DNA from: a virus
Direction: 5' to 3' (one strand)
IMG/VR virus record: IMGVR_UViG_3300046028_001120
Location: 1 to 21,488 of that record
DNA: 21,488 nucleotides
Translations under genes and position numbers: made by a program
The notes under the pieces: generated by a model
Databases searched by the model: none
The model's input: the letters and a program-made list of their open reading frames with translations, nothing else
What the model was told of the DNA's origin: nothing
Shown here: positions 5,972 through 14,157 of the stretch, one piece after another
How positions within the stretch are numbered: position 1 is the stretch's first letter
How the letters are laid out: every line of letters starts with the position of its first letter

Positions 5972-6460
5972 ATGGCCGACTACTCCCCAAACAATAGGAC
6001 GATCAAGCTGGAAGGCTTCGCTGAGTTTGAGGAGCAGTTGAAGGCTATGGCGCAAGGGTTCCGGGCTGACTTGGTGGCCCGCAATACGCTGGCGAAGGCG
6101 GCTGGTGATGCAATGCAGGTCGTTGAGGTTGCCGCAAGGTCTAGGGCGCCATATGATGAGGAAAACACGTCTGGCATCCATATGCGAGACACCATCAGGA
6201 CTGAATTCAGAATACCTCACTCGAAAGACAAGGAATCTGCCTATGTCAATGAAACCGATGCGGCAATCGCAATTGTTTCAGTCAAGAGAAGCAAGGTTTC
6301 TCTAGCAAATGAATTCGGTACGGCTAAAATGGCCGCGCAGCCATTTCTTCGGCCAGCGTTAGATAGCAACGCAGAAGCTGTTTTGTCTGCTTTTAAAGAG
6401 CGGCTGTCCATACTCATCCCAGCTTACGCGCTGAAACTTTCCAGACGAAGGAAGAAATAA
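5972..6460 (+). CDS. HK97 gp10-like neck / tail completion protein
   Basis: A 162-residue protein starting 1 nt after the T-frame stop. It shows the gp10-family pattern: an N-terminal LEGFAEFEEQLKAM helix, a middle helix followed by VAARSRAPYD and a TSGIHMRDTIR region (corresponding to the family's P--TG-L-DSI/RDTI), and the signature NEFGTAKMAAQPFLRPALD near 112-130, then a final helix and a basic RRRKK end. The family is thought to act in head-tail joining or tail completion. It usually lies between the head-tail adaptor and the tail terminator; here it is downstream of the chaperone. Its stop overlaps the tape measure ATG (TAATG, 6458-6462). Confidence 0.8.
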   Translation: MADYSPNNRTIKLEGFAEFEEQLKAMAQGFRADLVARNTLAKAAGDAMQVVEVAARSRAPYDEENTSGIHMRDTIRTEFRIPHSKDKESAYVNETDAAIAIVSVKRSKVSLANEFGTAKMAAQPFLRPALDSNAEAVLSAFKERLSILIPAYALKLSRRRKK

Positions 6461-8898
6461 TGGCTTCAAACAACATTGCTCGACTTGGCGTTGTCCTTGG
6501 ATTGGACACGGCTGAATTTACCGCATCAATCGACAAGGCGATTCAGGAAAACAAGAAGCTGGGCCAGGCCATTAAGCGCGACTCAAACGCTGCTGCTGGC
6601 GAAATTATTTCACTGAAAAATGCCACGGATGATTATGGCAAGACCTTGACCAAGGTTCAATTGATTGAGCGTGAAATCAGTCAAGGCAGATTCCGCATGG
6701 CAACGGACGAGGTTAAGTCGCAACTGCTTGCCCAGGCCGCTGCCTATGACAAGGTGGCCGCAGGCGCCCACAAGGCCGCTGGTGGCCTCACGGCGTGGCA
6801 AAAGCAAGGTCTGATGTATCAGACTACCGACTTCTTCACGCAGATCGCCTCTGGCCAAAGCGTGATGATTGCCGCCATCCAGCAGGGTGGACAGTTGAAG
6901 GATCAGATGGGCGGCTTGGGCAATATGTTCCGGGTGCTGACTCCCATCGTGTTCAGCGTTACCGGCGCATTTGTTGCTGTTGGTGTAGGTATTGCTGGCG
7001 CTGCTTTTGCAGCCTATTCTGGCCGCAAGGAATTTGACGCCCTGACCAACTCAATCATCTTGACCGGAAACTATTCCAAGATCACGGTGGACGAGTTTGG
7101 CGTGATGGCAAGCACCATTGCCAATACATCTCGGGCATCCATTGGTGACGCCAAAGACATCCTGAATGCCATGATTGGTTCTGGGCAATTCACCAACAAG
7201 ACCTTTGATTCTGTCTCCAAGACCATTCAGCGGTTCTCTGAACTGAGCGGATTGGCTGCGAGTGAAGCTGCCGCAAAATTGATCCCAGCCCTTGATGGCT
7301 CGGCATCCAGCGCCAGAAAGCTGAACGATCAATACAACTTCTTGACGCTTGAGCAATACAAGCACATTGAGGCGCTCGACAAGCAAGGCAAGAAGCAAGA
7401 GTCCATCATCTACACCAGCGATCTTCTGAAGGAGAGTTTTGACAAAACCAAAACAGAGCTTGGATATTTAGATCAAGCTCTTGATGGCACCACAAAAATG
7501 TGGGGTGATTTTTGGAATGCAGCGATGAATATGGGTAAACCAGATACCGTTGCTGAAAAAATCATAAACATTCAGAAGAAGATAAATTTAGCAAACAATT
7601 TGAGGCCAGCAGCAGACCCAACAAAGATTGGAATGACGCTTCCAGGCGATGCCGCATACGATAGAAAACTGGCTAGTTTGGAGGATAAGAAAAACAAGCT
7701 GGTTGCTGAACTTGTAAAAATTCAAGCAGACTCAGAAAAGATGGAAGGCCAGAAGGGCGCCATCAAGAAGTACGGTGATTCCGGTGGCGTTGATACCGAG
7801 CTTTCTCGCAAGAAGCAAGCGGCAGATGCCAAGCGAGCATTGGAGTACGCATACCTTTTGGCGGCTGCTGATGATGAGCAAAAGATTTATCTTGAGTCGA
7901 ATAAGATTCGGGAAGATATGTATGCAAATTATCTGCTTGACATTGCCACCAAGGACAAAGACTTTCAAGGTCAACGTCTGCGCGTCTATCTGTCTGAGGT
8001 AGAGAAAGAAGGCGTTGAATACTTGGCAAAGCTAGACGACTTCAATCAGAAGCGCATCAACAAGGCTGTGGACGCCGCCCAGGCGGAACGCTTTGCCCGC
8101 CAAAAGATTGATGATGAGGAAAGCAACAAGCGGCTTGAGCGGCTTGGTGAGTACACCAATGCGTACTACGCATCTGCTGGCGCGAATCAAGCGGAAAAAG
8201 ACAAGCTGGAAGCCCAGATAAAGATGGTCGGCATGAGCGAAAAGCAGGTAAAGTTTGCTGAGATTGAAGCCAAGTATCAAGCGGACATTGCAAAAAATAT
8301 TCTTGAGGCCAAAGGCGACAAAGGTGTTTTGGATCAATGGAATGCACTTGCAGCCGCAAAGAAAAATGACGCAAAGCTGAATGTTGAGCTTACGGATCAA
8401 CTGACCTACATGAAAGAGGTCAACGACACCGTGTGGAAGGACATGACCTCCGCACTGGATGAGTTCGTCAACACCGGGTCGATCAACTTCAGCAAGCTGA
8501 CTCAGAGCATCATTCAGGACTTGTTGAAAATTCAACTGAAGAAGCAAGCCCTGGCGCTTTGGGAGACGGCAAGCGGCGGAGGTGGTGTCACGGGTGCAAT
8601 TGCAATTGCCGCTAAATTCATGGGCTTTGCCGATGGCGGTGAGCCACCTGTTGGTGTGCCATCAATGGTCGGTGAGCGCGGGCCAGAATTGTTTGTGCCA
8701 AAGACGGCTGGAACGATCATTCCGAACAACATGCTTAAAGGCAATGACAGCGGTCAGACGATTAACTACAATGGCCCGTACATCGCCAACATGAGCGCCA
8801 TCGACACCCAGAGCGGTGTAGCATTTCTGGCTAAAAACAAGCAGGCAGTTTGGGCAACGTACCAATCAGCCAATCGTAGTGTCCCAATGTCTCGTTAA
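6460..8898 (+). CDS. Tail tape measure protein (lambda gpH-like, TMP_2 type)
   Basis: An 812-residue protein. It opens with LGVVLGLDTAEFTASIDKA, the usual start of tape measures. It then carries the gpH-type block with GLMYQTTDFFTQIASGQSVM at about 125-145, a hydrophobic segment (VLTPIVFSVTGAFVAVGVGI, about 160-180) and a long helical region containing LNDQYNFLTLEQYKHIEAL. A charged helical stretch rich in K, E and A follows (about 360-660). The end has the glycine-rich signature MVGERGPELFVPKTAGTIIP (about 733-752). Tape measures fix tail length at about 1.5 angstroms per residue, which would give a tail in the order of 120 nm, and help pass DNA through the host envelope. The hydrophobic segment may be the membrane-inserting part. 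Confidence 0.93.
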   Translation: MASNNIARLGVVLGLDTAEFTASIDKAIQENKKLGQAIKRDSNAAAGEIISLKNATDDYGKTLTKVQLIEREISQGRFRMATDEVKSQLLAQAAAYDKVAAGAHKAAGGLTAWQKQGLMYQTTDFFTQIASGQSVMIAAIQQGGQLKDQMGGLGNMFRVLTPIVFSVTGAFVAVGVGIAGAAFAAYSGRKEFDALTNSIILTGNYSKITVDEFGVMASTIANTSRASIGDAKDILNAMIGSGQFTNKTFDSVSKTIQRFSELSGLAASEAAAKLIPALDGSASSARKLNDQYNFLTLEQYKHIEALDKQGKKQESIIYTSDLLKESFDKTKTELGYLDQALDGTTKMWGDFWNAAMNMGKPDTVAEKIINIQKKINLANNLRPAADPTKIGMTLPGDAAYDRKLASLEDKKNKLVAELVKIQADSEKMEGQKGAIKKYGDSGGVDTELSRKKQAADAKRALEYAYLLAAADDEQKIYLESNKIREDMYANYLLDIATKDKDFQGQRLRVYLSEVEKEGVEYLAKLDDFNQKRINKAVDAAQAERFARQKIDDEESNKRLERLGEYTNAYYASAGANQAEKDKLEAQIKMVGMSEKQVKFAEIEAKYQADIAKNILEAKGDKGVLDQWNALAAAKKNDAKLNVELTDQLTYMKEVNDTVWKDMTSALDEFVNTGSINFSKLTQSIIQDLLKIQLKKQALALWETASGGGGVTGAIAIAAKFMGFADGGEPPVGVPSMVGERGPELFVPKTAGTIIPNNMLKGNDSGQTINYNGPYIANMSAIDTQSGVAFLAKNKQAVWATYQSANRSVPMSR

Positions 8899-8906
8899 GG
8901 AAAATC

Positions 8907-11759
8907 ATGGCAGTCCCAAATACATTCGCCAGCGCCACAAGCGCAATCCCGCTTGCTGACCTAGACGCAAACTTTGCGTACTACGATGCAGGATTTTCGC
9001 TAAGTGGCGCAGCAGTCACGTTTGCTGGCGCCATTACGCTTAATACGGGAACAGCCAATGGCGTTGCCTACCTCAATGGCTCCAAAGTATTAACTACAGG
9101 TGCGGCACTAACTTTTAACGGGACGAATTTTGGCATTGGTACAAACAACCCTGCTGTGGAACTTGAGGTTTCTAGCGCGACAGGCTCTGCAACGCCAGCG
9201 CCTACTGAAGTCCGAATTTCAACCGCAACTTCTGCAAGTGATTGGTCAACAACTTTGCCTTGGGGTCGCCTGAGCTTTTACAGCGCGGATGTAAGCGATG
9301 CTGGCCCTAAGATTCAAGGCGCGGTTGATATTGTTGCCGACCTACTAAACGGCGGCAGGTCTTCTATGGTGTTCAGCACCTCTGCACCAACTACGGGAAT
9401 ACTCACTGAGCGTATGCGCATTGGAAGTGGCGGCGACATCACTATGGCAAACGGCGTAGCCAACGGGGTAACCTACTTCAACAGCAACAAAGTGCTGTCA
9501 AGCGGTACGGCGCTGGTGTTTAACGGGACGAACTTGGGCCTTGGCACCACAGCACCGGCTGTTAAGTTGGAGATAGCCGGAACCAACACCAACACTTGGG
9601 TAGTAACCGCGTCAATTACTGGCGCAACGATGGATGTGACCGCAGTAACCACCGGAACTATCGCTGTTGGTGATTTGGTGTACGGCCCAGACGTGCAACC
9701 CTACACTAGGGTGACTGCTCTTGGAACAGGGACAGGCGGCATTGGTACCTACACGGTCAGCGTTTATCAGACGGTTGCATCAACAGCCGCTATGGTTGGC
9801 ACCCCGACATACGGCGGTACGCTTATCCGCATAACGGACACAGACACAGCGCAATCAGTTAATCAGCCAAACGGTGCCCTACAGTTTTACACCTCTGACT
9901 CTTCCACCCCAACTGCCGGTGTTGGTGCCTACGTAGCTGCGCTTGCTGAAAGCAGCGGGCCAGACACGGCTCTTGTATTCGGCACACGGAACAACGCGGG
10001 TGGTGCTGTTGACGCCAACGAGCGTATGCGCCTTAATTCGGACGGCAACCTTGGCTTGGGAACTGCCGCACCTACGGCTAAGTTGGACGTTGTTGGCACT
10101 GCTGCAATCAGCGGGGCGGTAACTCTCTCAGGAGGCACAGCCAACGGCGTGCCTTACTTGAATGGCAGTAAGGTAATTACCACGGGTACGGCGCTGGTGT
10201 TTGATGGGACGAATTTGGGTGTTGGGGGGTCTTCTTCAGGGGCAAAACTTTCCGTAAACAAAGGTGCTTCTGGAGCAATATTGCGGTTAACAGATGGCAG
10301 CCAACAGAGTATGGATGTTTCATCTAATGCTGGAGCCGGAGCAGCAGGTGTTATTACGACCGATACTTTAAACGCAGGCGCTCAGGCTTGGGCTATTGGC
10401 TCCACAGAACAAATGCGCCTAACCAGCACAGGGCTGGGCATTGGGACGAGTTCTCCTGCTGAAAAACTGCACGTTGCAGGTGCTGTTCGCATTGTCACAA
10501 CAGGAACGCCAAGCGGTGTTGCTGCCTTGCAGATTTCTGCCGATGCCACCAATGCTAGAACCATACGCATGACCAACACGGGCGCAGGGGGCAGGACATA
10601 TGACTTTATCAATGGTGCCGCCGGGGTTGCTGGCAACTTCGGCTTTTTTGACGATACGGCTGGCGCTTACCGTTACATCATAGACACCGCAGGCAACCTT
10701 GGCTTGGGGGTTACTCCTAGTGCTTGGTTTAGCATCTATAGAGCATTGCAGATTGGCTCTTATGGCGCTTCTATTGCGGGTCAAACAAATGACCAAGCTC
10801 TGTCATTGTGGAGCAATGCCTATCCAAACGCAAGTAACGTAGATACTTATGTTGCCTCAAATTCCGCAACAAAATACCGAACTGAAAACGGCACTCACGC
10901 TTGGTTTAACGCCCCCTCCGGCACAGCAGGCAACGCCATAACCTTCACCCAAGCAATGACGCTGGACGCCAGTGGGAATTTGTCGGTGGGTACAACCACA
11001 CCAAGTGGAAGACTGACTGTCCTTCGCAGCTTAACTGGCGCAACCGACTACACCACAGAACAGGTTTCTGTTATTAACAGCGCAACGGGTGCAACGGGGA
11101 ATCAAGCCACTATCGGTTTCCACTTGAACAATGCGAATTGGGGGCCAGCAACTACGTATGCCCGTATTTCAGCAGTTTCGGAAAACGGCACAACTGGCGC
11201 AACAGCGTTAGCTTTTGGTACGGCTACAGATGGTTCTTTAGCAACCCCCACAGAACGCATGCGCATAGACTCCAGTGGAAATTTGTTGGTGGGGACTACG
11301 GCGACAATCAACGCTGCAAAAGCAGTCATCCAGTTTACCAGTGCAAACAACGGCCTGTATTTAGACGAGATTTCAAACTCGAGTGGCACTCAATATATTA
11401 GGTTTTCACAAAGCGGGACGACTACAGGCTCTATTACTCGTGTGGGTACTACTGCTGCCGTTTTATACAACACCTCCTCCGACTACCGCCTGAAGAACAT
11501 CACCGGCCCCATCACTGCCAGCGGCGCTTACATCGACAGCCTGAAGCCCGTTGAAGGCACATGGAAAGCTGACGGCTCCGCGTTTGTTGGTTTGATCGCC
11601 CACGAAACTCAGGAGGTGTCACGCACCACCGTTGCAACCGGCACCAAGGACGGCGAAGAAATGCAGGGCATGGATTACTCCAGCGCCGAAATCATCGCCA
11701 ACCTGATTGCAGAACTCCAATCCCTCCGCGCCCGTGTGGCACAACTTGAAAGCAAATGA
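8907..11759 (+). CDS. Tail fibre with C-terminal S74 self-cleaving chaperone domain
   Basis: A 950-residue receptor-binding fibre with TAAGGAAAATC before the ATG. The N-terminus (MAVPNTFASATSAIPLADLD) matches a common phage fibre start. The shaft has three copies of a 31-residue unit (G-ANGV-Y-N--KV---G-AL-F-GTN-G-G) at 48-78, 183-213 and 410-440, and repeated E(R/Q)MR(I/L)--(S/T)-G turns. The end, from about residue 857, is an intramolecular chaperone of the peptidase S74 type: S858-D-Y-R-L-K863 gives the Ser and Lys of the autoproteolytic dyad, followed by FVGLIAHETQEV and a C-terminal coiled coil (IIANLIAELQSLRARVAQLESK). In this family the domain drives trimer folding and is then cut off before the serine. 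Its place between tape measure and tail-tip genes is not usual. Confidence 0.88.
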   Translation: MAVPNTFASATSAIPLADLDANFAYYDAGFSLSGAAVTFAGAITLNTGTANGVAYLNGSKVLTTGAALTFNGTNFGIGTNNPAVELEVSSATGSATPAPTEVRISTATSASDWSTTLPWGRLSFYSADVSDAGPKIQGAVDIVADLLNGGRSSMVFSTSAPTTGILTERMRIGSGGDITMANGVANGVTYFNSNKVLSSGTALVFNGTNLGLGTTAPAVKLEIAGTNTNTWVVTASITGATMDVTAVTTGTIAVGDLVYGPDVQPYTRVTALGTGTGGIGTYTVSVYQTVASTAAMVGTPTYGGTLIRITDTDTAQSVNQPNGALQFYTSDSSTPTAGVGAYVAALAESSGPDTALVFGTRNNAGGAVDANERMRLNSDGNLGLGTAAPTAKLDVVGTAAISGAVTLSGGTANGVPYLNGSKVITTGTALVFDGTNLGVGGSSSGAKLSVNKGASGAILRLTDGSQQSMDVSSNAGAGAAGVITTDTLNAGAQAWAIGSTEQMRLTSTGLGIGTSSPAEKLHVAGAVRIVTTGTPSGVAALQISADATNARTIRMTNTGAGGRTYDFINGAAGVAGNFGFFDDTAGAYRYIIDTAGNLGLGVTPSAWFSIYRALQIGSYGASIAGQTNDQALSLWSNAYPNASNVDTYVASNSATKYRTENGTHAWFNAPSGTAGNAITFTQAMTLDASGNLSVGTTTPSGRLTVLRSLTGATDYTTEQVSVINSATGATGNQATIGFHLNNANWGPATTYARISAVSENGTTGATALAFGTATDGSLATPTERMRIDSSGNLLVGTTATINAAKAVIQFTSANNGLYLDEISNSSGTQYIRFSQSGTTTGSITRVGTTAAVLYNTSSDYRLKNITGPITASGAYIDSLKPVEGTWKADGSAFVGLIAHETQEVSRTTVATGTKDGEEMQGMDYSSAEIIANLIAELQSLRARVAQLESK
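9048..10226 (+). repeat. Three 93-bp imperfect repeats in the fibre shaft
   Basis: Units at 9048-9140, 9453-9545 and 10134-10226 each code for 31 residues of one repeat. Units 2 and 3 share the identical 18-base run GGTACGGCGCTGGTGTTT at 9504-9521 and 10185-10202, while unit 1 is more diverged. All keep the reading frame. Spacing differs (405 and 681 bases), so they mark module boundaries rather than a simple tandem array, and could serve as recombination points. Confidence 0.8.
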
Positions 11760-12061
11760 TGACTACCTACCTCTGGACAATTCAACAAATGGAGCGCCTG
11801 ACCTCTGACGGCTTTGTTGTCACCGTGCATTACAACGTGAGTGCCACCGACGACACTTACCAAGCCAGCACCTACGGCACCACCAGCTACACTCAAACCC
11901 CCGGCGAGACTTACATCCCCTACGACGACCTGACGCAAGCCGTTGTGGTGGGCTGGGTGCAGGAAGCCTTGGGCAAAGACACTGTGGAAGCCAGCCTGCA
12001 AGGCCAGATCGACGCGCTCAAGAATCCGGTGCAAGAGTCCGGCCTGCCTTGGGCGGCATAA
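11756..12061 (+). CDS. Conserved-type phage protein after fibre (101 aa)
   Basis: A 101-residue protein overlapping the fibre stop (ATGATG at 11756-11761, so the start may be either ATG). It opens with TTYLWTIQQMERLTSDGFVVTVHY, a beta-rich pattern that I have seen in small proteins encoded beside phage tail fibres (Pfam has a DUF7936-like family of this appearance), and ends with VQEALGKDTVEASLQGQIDALKNP, a helix that is likely to be conserved. It could be a fibre chaperone or a small virion protein; position is the main clue. Function is unknown. Confidence 0.6.
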   Translation: MMTTYLWTIQQMERLTSDGFVVTVHYNVSATDDTYQASTYGTTSYTQTPGETYIPYDDLTQAVVVGWVQEALGKDTVEASLQGQIDALKNPVQESGLPWAA

Positions 12062-12072
12062 GTTAACGGGAC

Positions 12073-12094
12073 GCTGCCACCCGCTATTGGCAGC
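12073..12094 (+). other. Stem-loop in the 50-nt gap between accessory genes
   Basis: A perfect 7-bp stem (12073-12079 with 12088-12094) with an 8-nt loop lies between the stop at 12059-12061 and the ribosome-binding site AAGGAAACGAA of the next gene. There is no run of T after it, so it is not an intrinsic terminator of the usual type. It may be an RNA processing or stability element, or nothing. Confidence 0.45.
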
Positions 12095-12111
12095 ACACTA
12101 AAGGAAACGAA

Positions 12112-12345
12112 ATGAGCAAACAAAATAGCCCTCAAATTGTCACTATTGACGGAACTGAATTCAACGCCAATGACTTCAATGAACAGCAAACCGCGTTGCT
12201 TCAGCATTGCATTGACCTTGATCGTAAAATCAACTCGACGCAGTTTCAGCTCCAGCAGCTCCAAGTGGGCAAGGACTCGTTCCTGAAGCTGCTGAAGGAC
12301 GCGCTGGCTGTGCAGGATGTTGAAGCCCTCGGCGGAACGGATTAA
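12112..12345 (+). CDS. Small coiled-coil phage protein (DUF6447-like, 77 aa)
   Basis: A 77-residue protein with a good ribosome-binding site (AAGGAAACGAA) before ATG 12112. A short beta start with I-TIDGTEFNANDFNEQQ is followed by a helical stretch (LLQHCIDLDRKINSTQFQLQQLQVGKDSFLKLLKDAL) of coiled-coil type. This layout (IDG-E followed by a Q/L-rich helix and KDAL) resembles the phage family DUF6447, of unknown function. It lies between the fibre and tail-tip genes; a role as a small assembly factor is possible but not shown. Confidence 0.6.
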   Translation: MSKQNSPQIVTIDGTEFNANDFNEQQTALLQHCIDLDRKINSTQFQLQQLQVGKDSFLKLLKDALAVQDVEALGGTD

Positions 12346-12347
12346 TC

Positions 12348-13028
12348 ATGAGCCTGCAAACTATTCTCTCGGTCGCCGAAACGGTCGGCATCAACGATCA
12401 TAAATTTGCAGGCCAAATGATGTCCCGCAATATGCGGATCAGCACATCTGAAATTCTGACGAGCCAACCCTTCATGTTCACCATGAAGCCCAACAACTAC
12501 TTGTTGTACTCGCAGAACAAAGCTGTGCTGTCCGCATTGCGCGTGGCTGACCGAATCACTGAGCAATACCTAAATTTCGGCTCGACCGGTTGGTTGAACT
12601 ACATTGCCTATGGCGGCGATATGTCGGGCGTCCAAGCTGCCGCCTGCCAGGTTCAAACAACCACGACCGGGAAGACCATCGTTCTTGGGAATCTCCCGGC
12701 AATCCTGTCCACGCAATACGTTGTGCGGGCTGGCGACTTCATCCAGATCGACCGCTATGCATACATAGCCACGGAAGACGTTTTGCGGGGCGTTGCTGGC
12801 ACCGTAGACATCCCGGTGCATCGTTCTGTACTCACAACCGTTTCGTCGCCTGTAGGGGCTGTAATCGGCCAGTACGGCACAACCACGGCGCTTGGCGGGT
12901 CAACCTACACCGGCGTCACCTTCTGTGTGGTGGCGAAGGACTACCCGACCTACAACCTGGTGCCTATCACCAACGACAGCTTTATTTCGTGGGACGGCGC
13001 ATTCTCCGCGATGGAGGTGATCCTGTGA
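12348..13028 (+). CDS. Putative minor tail / distal tail protein (226 aa)
   Basis: A 226-residue protein, ATG 2 nt after the previous stop, in the position of tail-tip proteins after the tape measure. It looks largely beta-rich, with RAGDFIQIDRYAYIATEDVLRGVAGTVDIPVHRSV in the middle and a C-terminal ISWDGAFSAMEVI, a motif (aromatic, D-G-x-F, then E) common at the end of distal tail and minor tail proteins. The family is not clear to me. It is coupled to the next gene, whose ribosome-binding site lies within its last codons. The likely role is in the ring joining the tail tube to the tip complex. Confidence 0.55.
   Translation: MSLQTILSVAETVGINDHKFAGQMMSRNMRISTSEILTSQPFMFTMKPNNYLLYSQNKAVLSALRVADRITEQYLNFGSTGWLNYIAYGGDMSGVQAAACQVQTTTTGKTIVLGNLPAILSTQYVVRAGDFIQIDRYAYIATEDVLRGVAGTVDIPVHRSVLTTVSSPVGAVIGQYGTTTALGGSTYTGVTFCVVAKDYPTYNLVPITNDSFISWDGAFSAMEVIL
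13013..13022 (+). promoter_or_regulatory. Very strong Shine-Dalgarno site deciding a GTG start
   Basis: GGAGGTGATC at 13013-13022 matches the 3' end of 16S rRNA over ten consecutive bases and lies 7 nt (counted from GGAGG) upstream of GTG 13025. It sits inside the last codons of the preceding gene. It is the reason for choosing GTG 13025 rather than the long in-frame ORF that opens at 12590 within the preceding gene. Confidence 0.85.
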
Positions 13029-13702
13029 ATGTAATTGGCCCGGTCCAAGATACCAATGTCATTCGCTACGCCGATTTCTTTCGGCTTGGCATGCAAGACG
13101 GCACCTATTATTTTGCGACAACCCCAGCGCCGATTACCGTTCCATCAATTTCTGATACGCCATTTACAGCCTTGGGCCAGCTCGTAAGCGTTGGAAATGT
13201 TCAGCGCGACATCAAAAGCACGGCAAACGAAACCACGATCACGCTGGTCGGCGTTGACACGGCCATGCTTGGTCTGGTGCTGAATGCAAAAATCAAGGGT
13301 TCATCCATTGACCTTTGGCATGGATTTTTTGATAGCAATAATGAATTGATTACTTCAATTACTGTTCCTTGGATAAACAGCGTTGGAAATCAAATACCGT
13401 GGACTAACACATATTTTTCCGAAATAAATTGGACATCTGCTGCTGCTGGCACTGGCGTCTACAAATACTTCAGCGGCTATGTCAATTCGTTCTCAATTTC
13501 AGAGCAATGGATGGAAGAAACCCGCTCCTATGTTGGCGTGGTCACCATCAGCGCGTCCAGCTTTCAGTTGATCCTTCAGAATCGCACGGCGGGCCGATAC
13601 ACCAATGACAATGCTTGGGCATCCGTAACTCCTGGCGACACATCCATGAACCGGGTCAACTACATCTCCACCATTAACTACGCCTTTGGCAAAACGCCAT
13701 GA
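13025..13702 (+). CDS. Putative tail-tip / hub protein (225 aa)
   Basis: A 225-residue protein starting with GTG 13025, in a GTGA overlap with the previous stop and with an almost ideal ribosome-binding site. It is beta-rich: ISDTPFTALGQLVSVGNVQRDIKST, TITLVGVDTAMLGLVLNAKIKGS and IDLWHGFFDSN suggest a barrel-like hub domain, and the C-terminus has SSFQLILQNRTAGRYTNDNAW. The layout resembles the DUF2163/hub-like proteins found next to J-type tip proteins, but I cannot name the family with confidence. It lies between another tip gene and a GNAT gene, followed by the J-like gene, so a place in the tail-tip complex is likely. Confidence 0.6.
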   Translation: MNVIGPVQDTNVIRYADFFRLGMQDGTYYFATTPAPITVPSISDTPFTALGQLVSVGNVQRDIKSTANETTITLVGVDTAMLGLVLNAKIKGSSIDLWHGFFDSNNELITSITVPWINSVGNQIPWTNTYFSEINWTSAAAGTGVYKYFSGYVNSFSISEQWMEETRSYVGVVTISASSFQLILQNRTAGRYTNDNAWASVTPGDTSMNRVNYISTINYAFGKTP

Positions 13703-14157
13703 TCCGCAAAGCCACGCCATTTGATATGCCTGCGCTTGTAAGTATGATGCGGGGCTACGCGAAAGAAATTCCAATGGAGACTTTGAAGGACTCCAGCCTG
13801 CATGACCAAGCGCACATTGAATCGTTGATGGCAAGCCTCATGGCTGGGCGCGGGTTTGTCTTGATTGATGACCTATACCGTGGCTTCATTGCAGCCGTAA
13901 TCAATCAAAACACTTGGTGTCCATCCGTCTACGAATTGAATGAATTGGCTTGGTGGGTGATGCCAGAACATCGCGGAGGAACGACTGGCGGCAGGCTTTG
14001 GAAAAAATTTGATTTGTTGGCACAAGACCTGTTGGATAATGGGCGCGTTCAAATTATTTGCACGTCATTAAACGCAAATTCTCCCGGCATTAATTACGAA
14101 AAACACGGATACCAATTAATGCAAAAAACATATTTTAAGGAATTACAATGCCAGTAA
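13699..14157 (+). CDS. GNAT family N-acetyltransferase
   Basis: A 152-residue protein starting in an ATGA overlap. It has the GNAT fold pattern: N-terminal IRKATPFDMPALVSMM, a central GFVLIDDLYRGFIAAVI strand pair, motif A at 82-104 (NELAWWVMPEHRGGTTGGRLW) with the R92-G-G-T-T-G-G pyrophosphate-binding loop for acetyl-CoA, and the C-terminal INYEKHGYQLMQKTYFKEL segment. GNAT enzymes transfer acetyl groups to amines of proteins or small molecules; the substrate here is unknown. The gene is coupled upstream to a tip gene and its 3' end overlaps the J-like gene, so it is made with the tail tip. Similar genes occur next to tail-tip genes in other phages as far as I recall. It might modify a virion protein or a host target. 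Confidence 0.8.
   Translation: MIRKATPFDMPALVSMMRGYAKEIPMETLKDSSLHDQAHIESLMASLMAGRGFVLIDDLYRGFIAAVINQNTWCPSVYELNELAWWVMPEHRGGTTGGRLWKKFDLLAQDLLDNGRVQIICTSLNANSPGINYEKHGYQLMQKTYFKELQCQ

Noticed and set aside
8032-8547. 171-aa minus-strand ORF opposite the tape measure
   Set aside because: Shadow of the helical, lysine- and glutamate-rich tape measure region; its leucine/valine richness follows from that.
9048-10226. Possible CRISPR-like repeat array
   Set aside because: Repeats are imperfect, widely and unequally spaced, and in frame within a fibre gene.
12590-13024. 370-aa ORF starting inside the 226-aa minor tail gene
   Set aside because: The first part is a shadow with unlikely composition (many R, H, W and C); the perfect ribosome-binding site at 13013-13022 points to GTG 13025.
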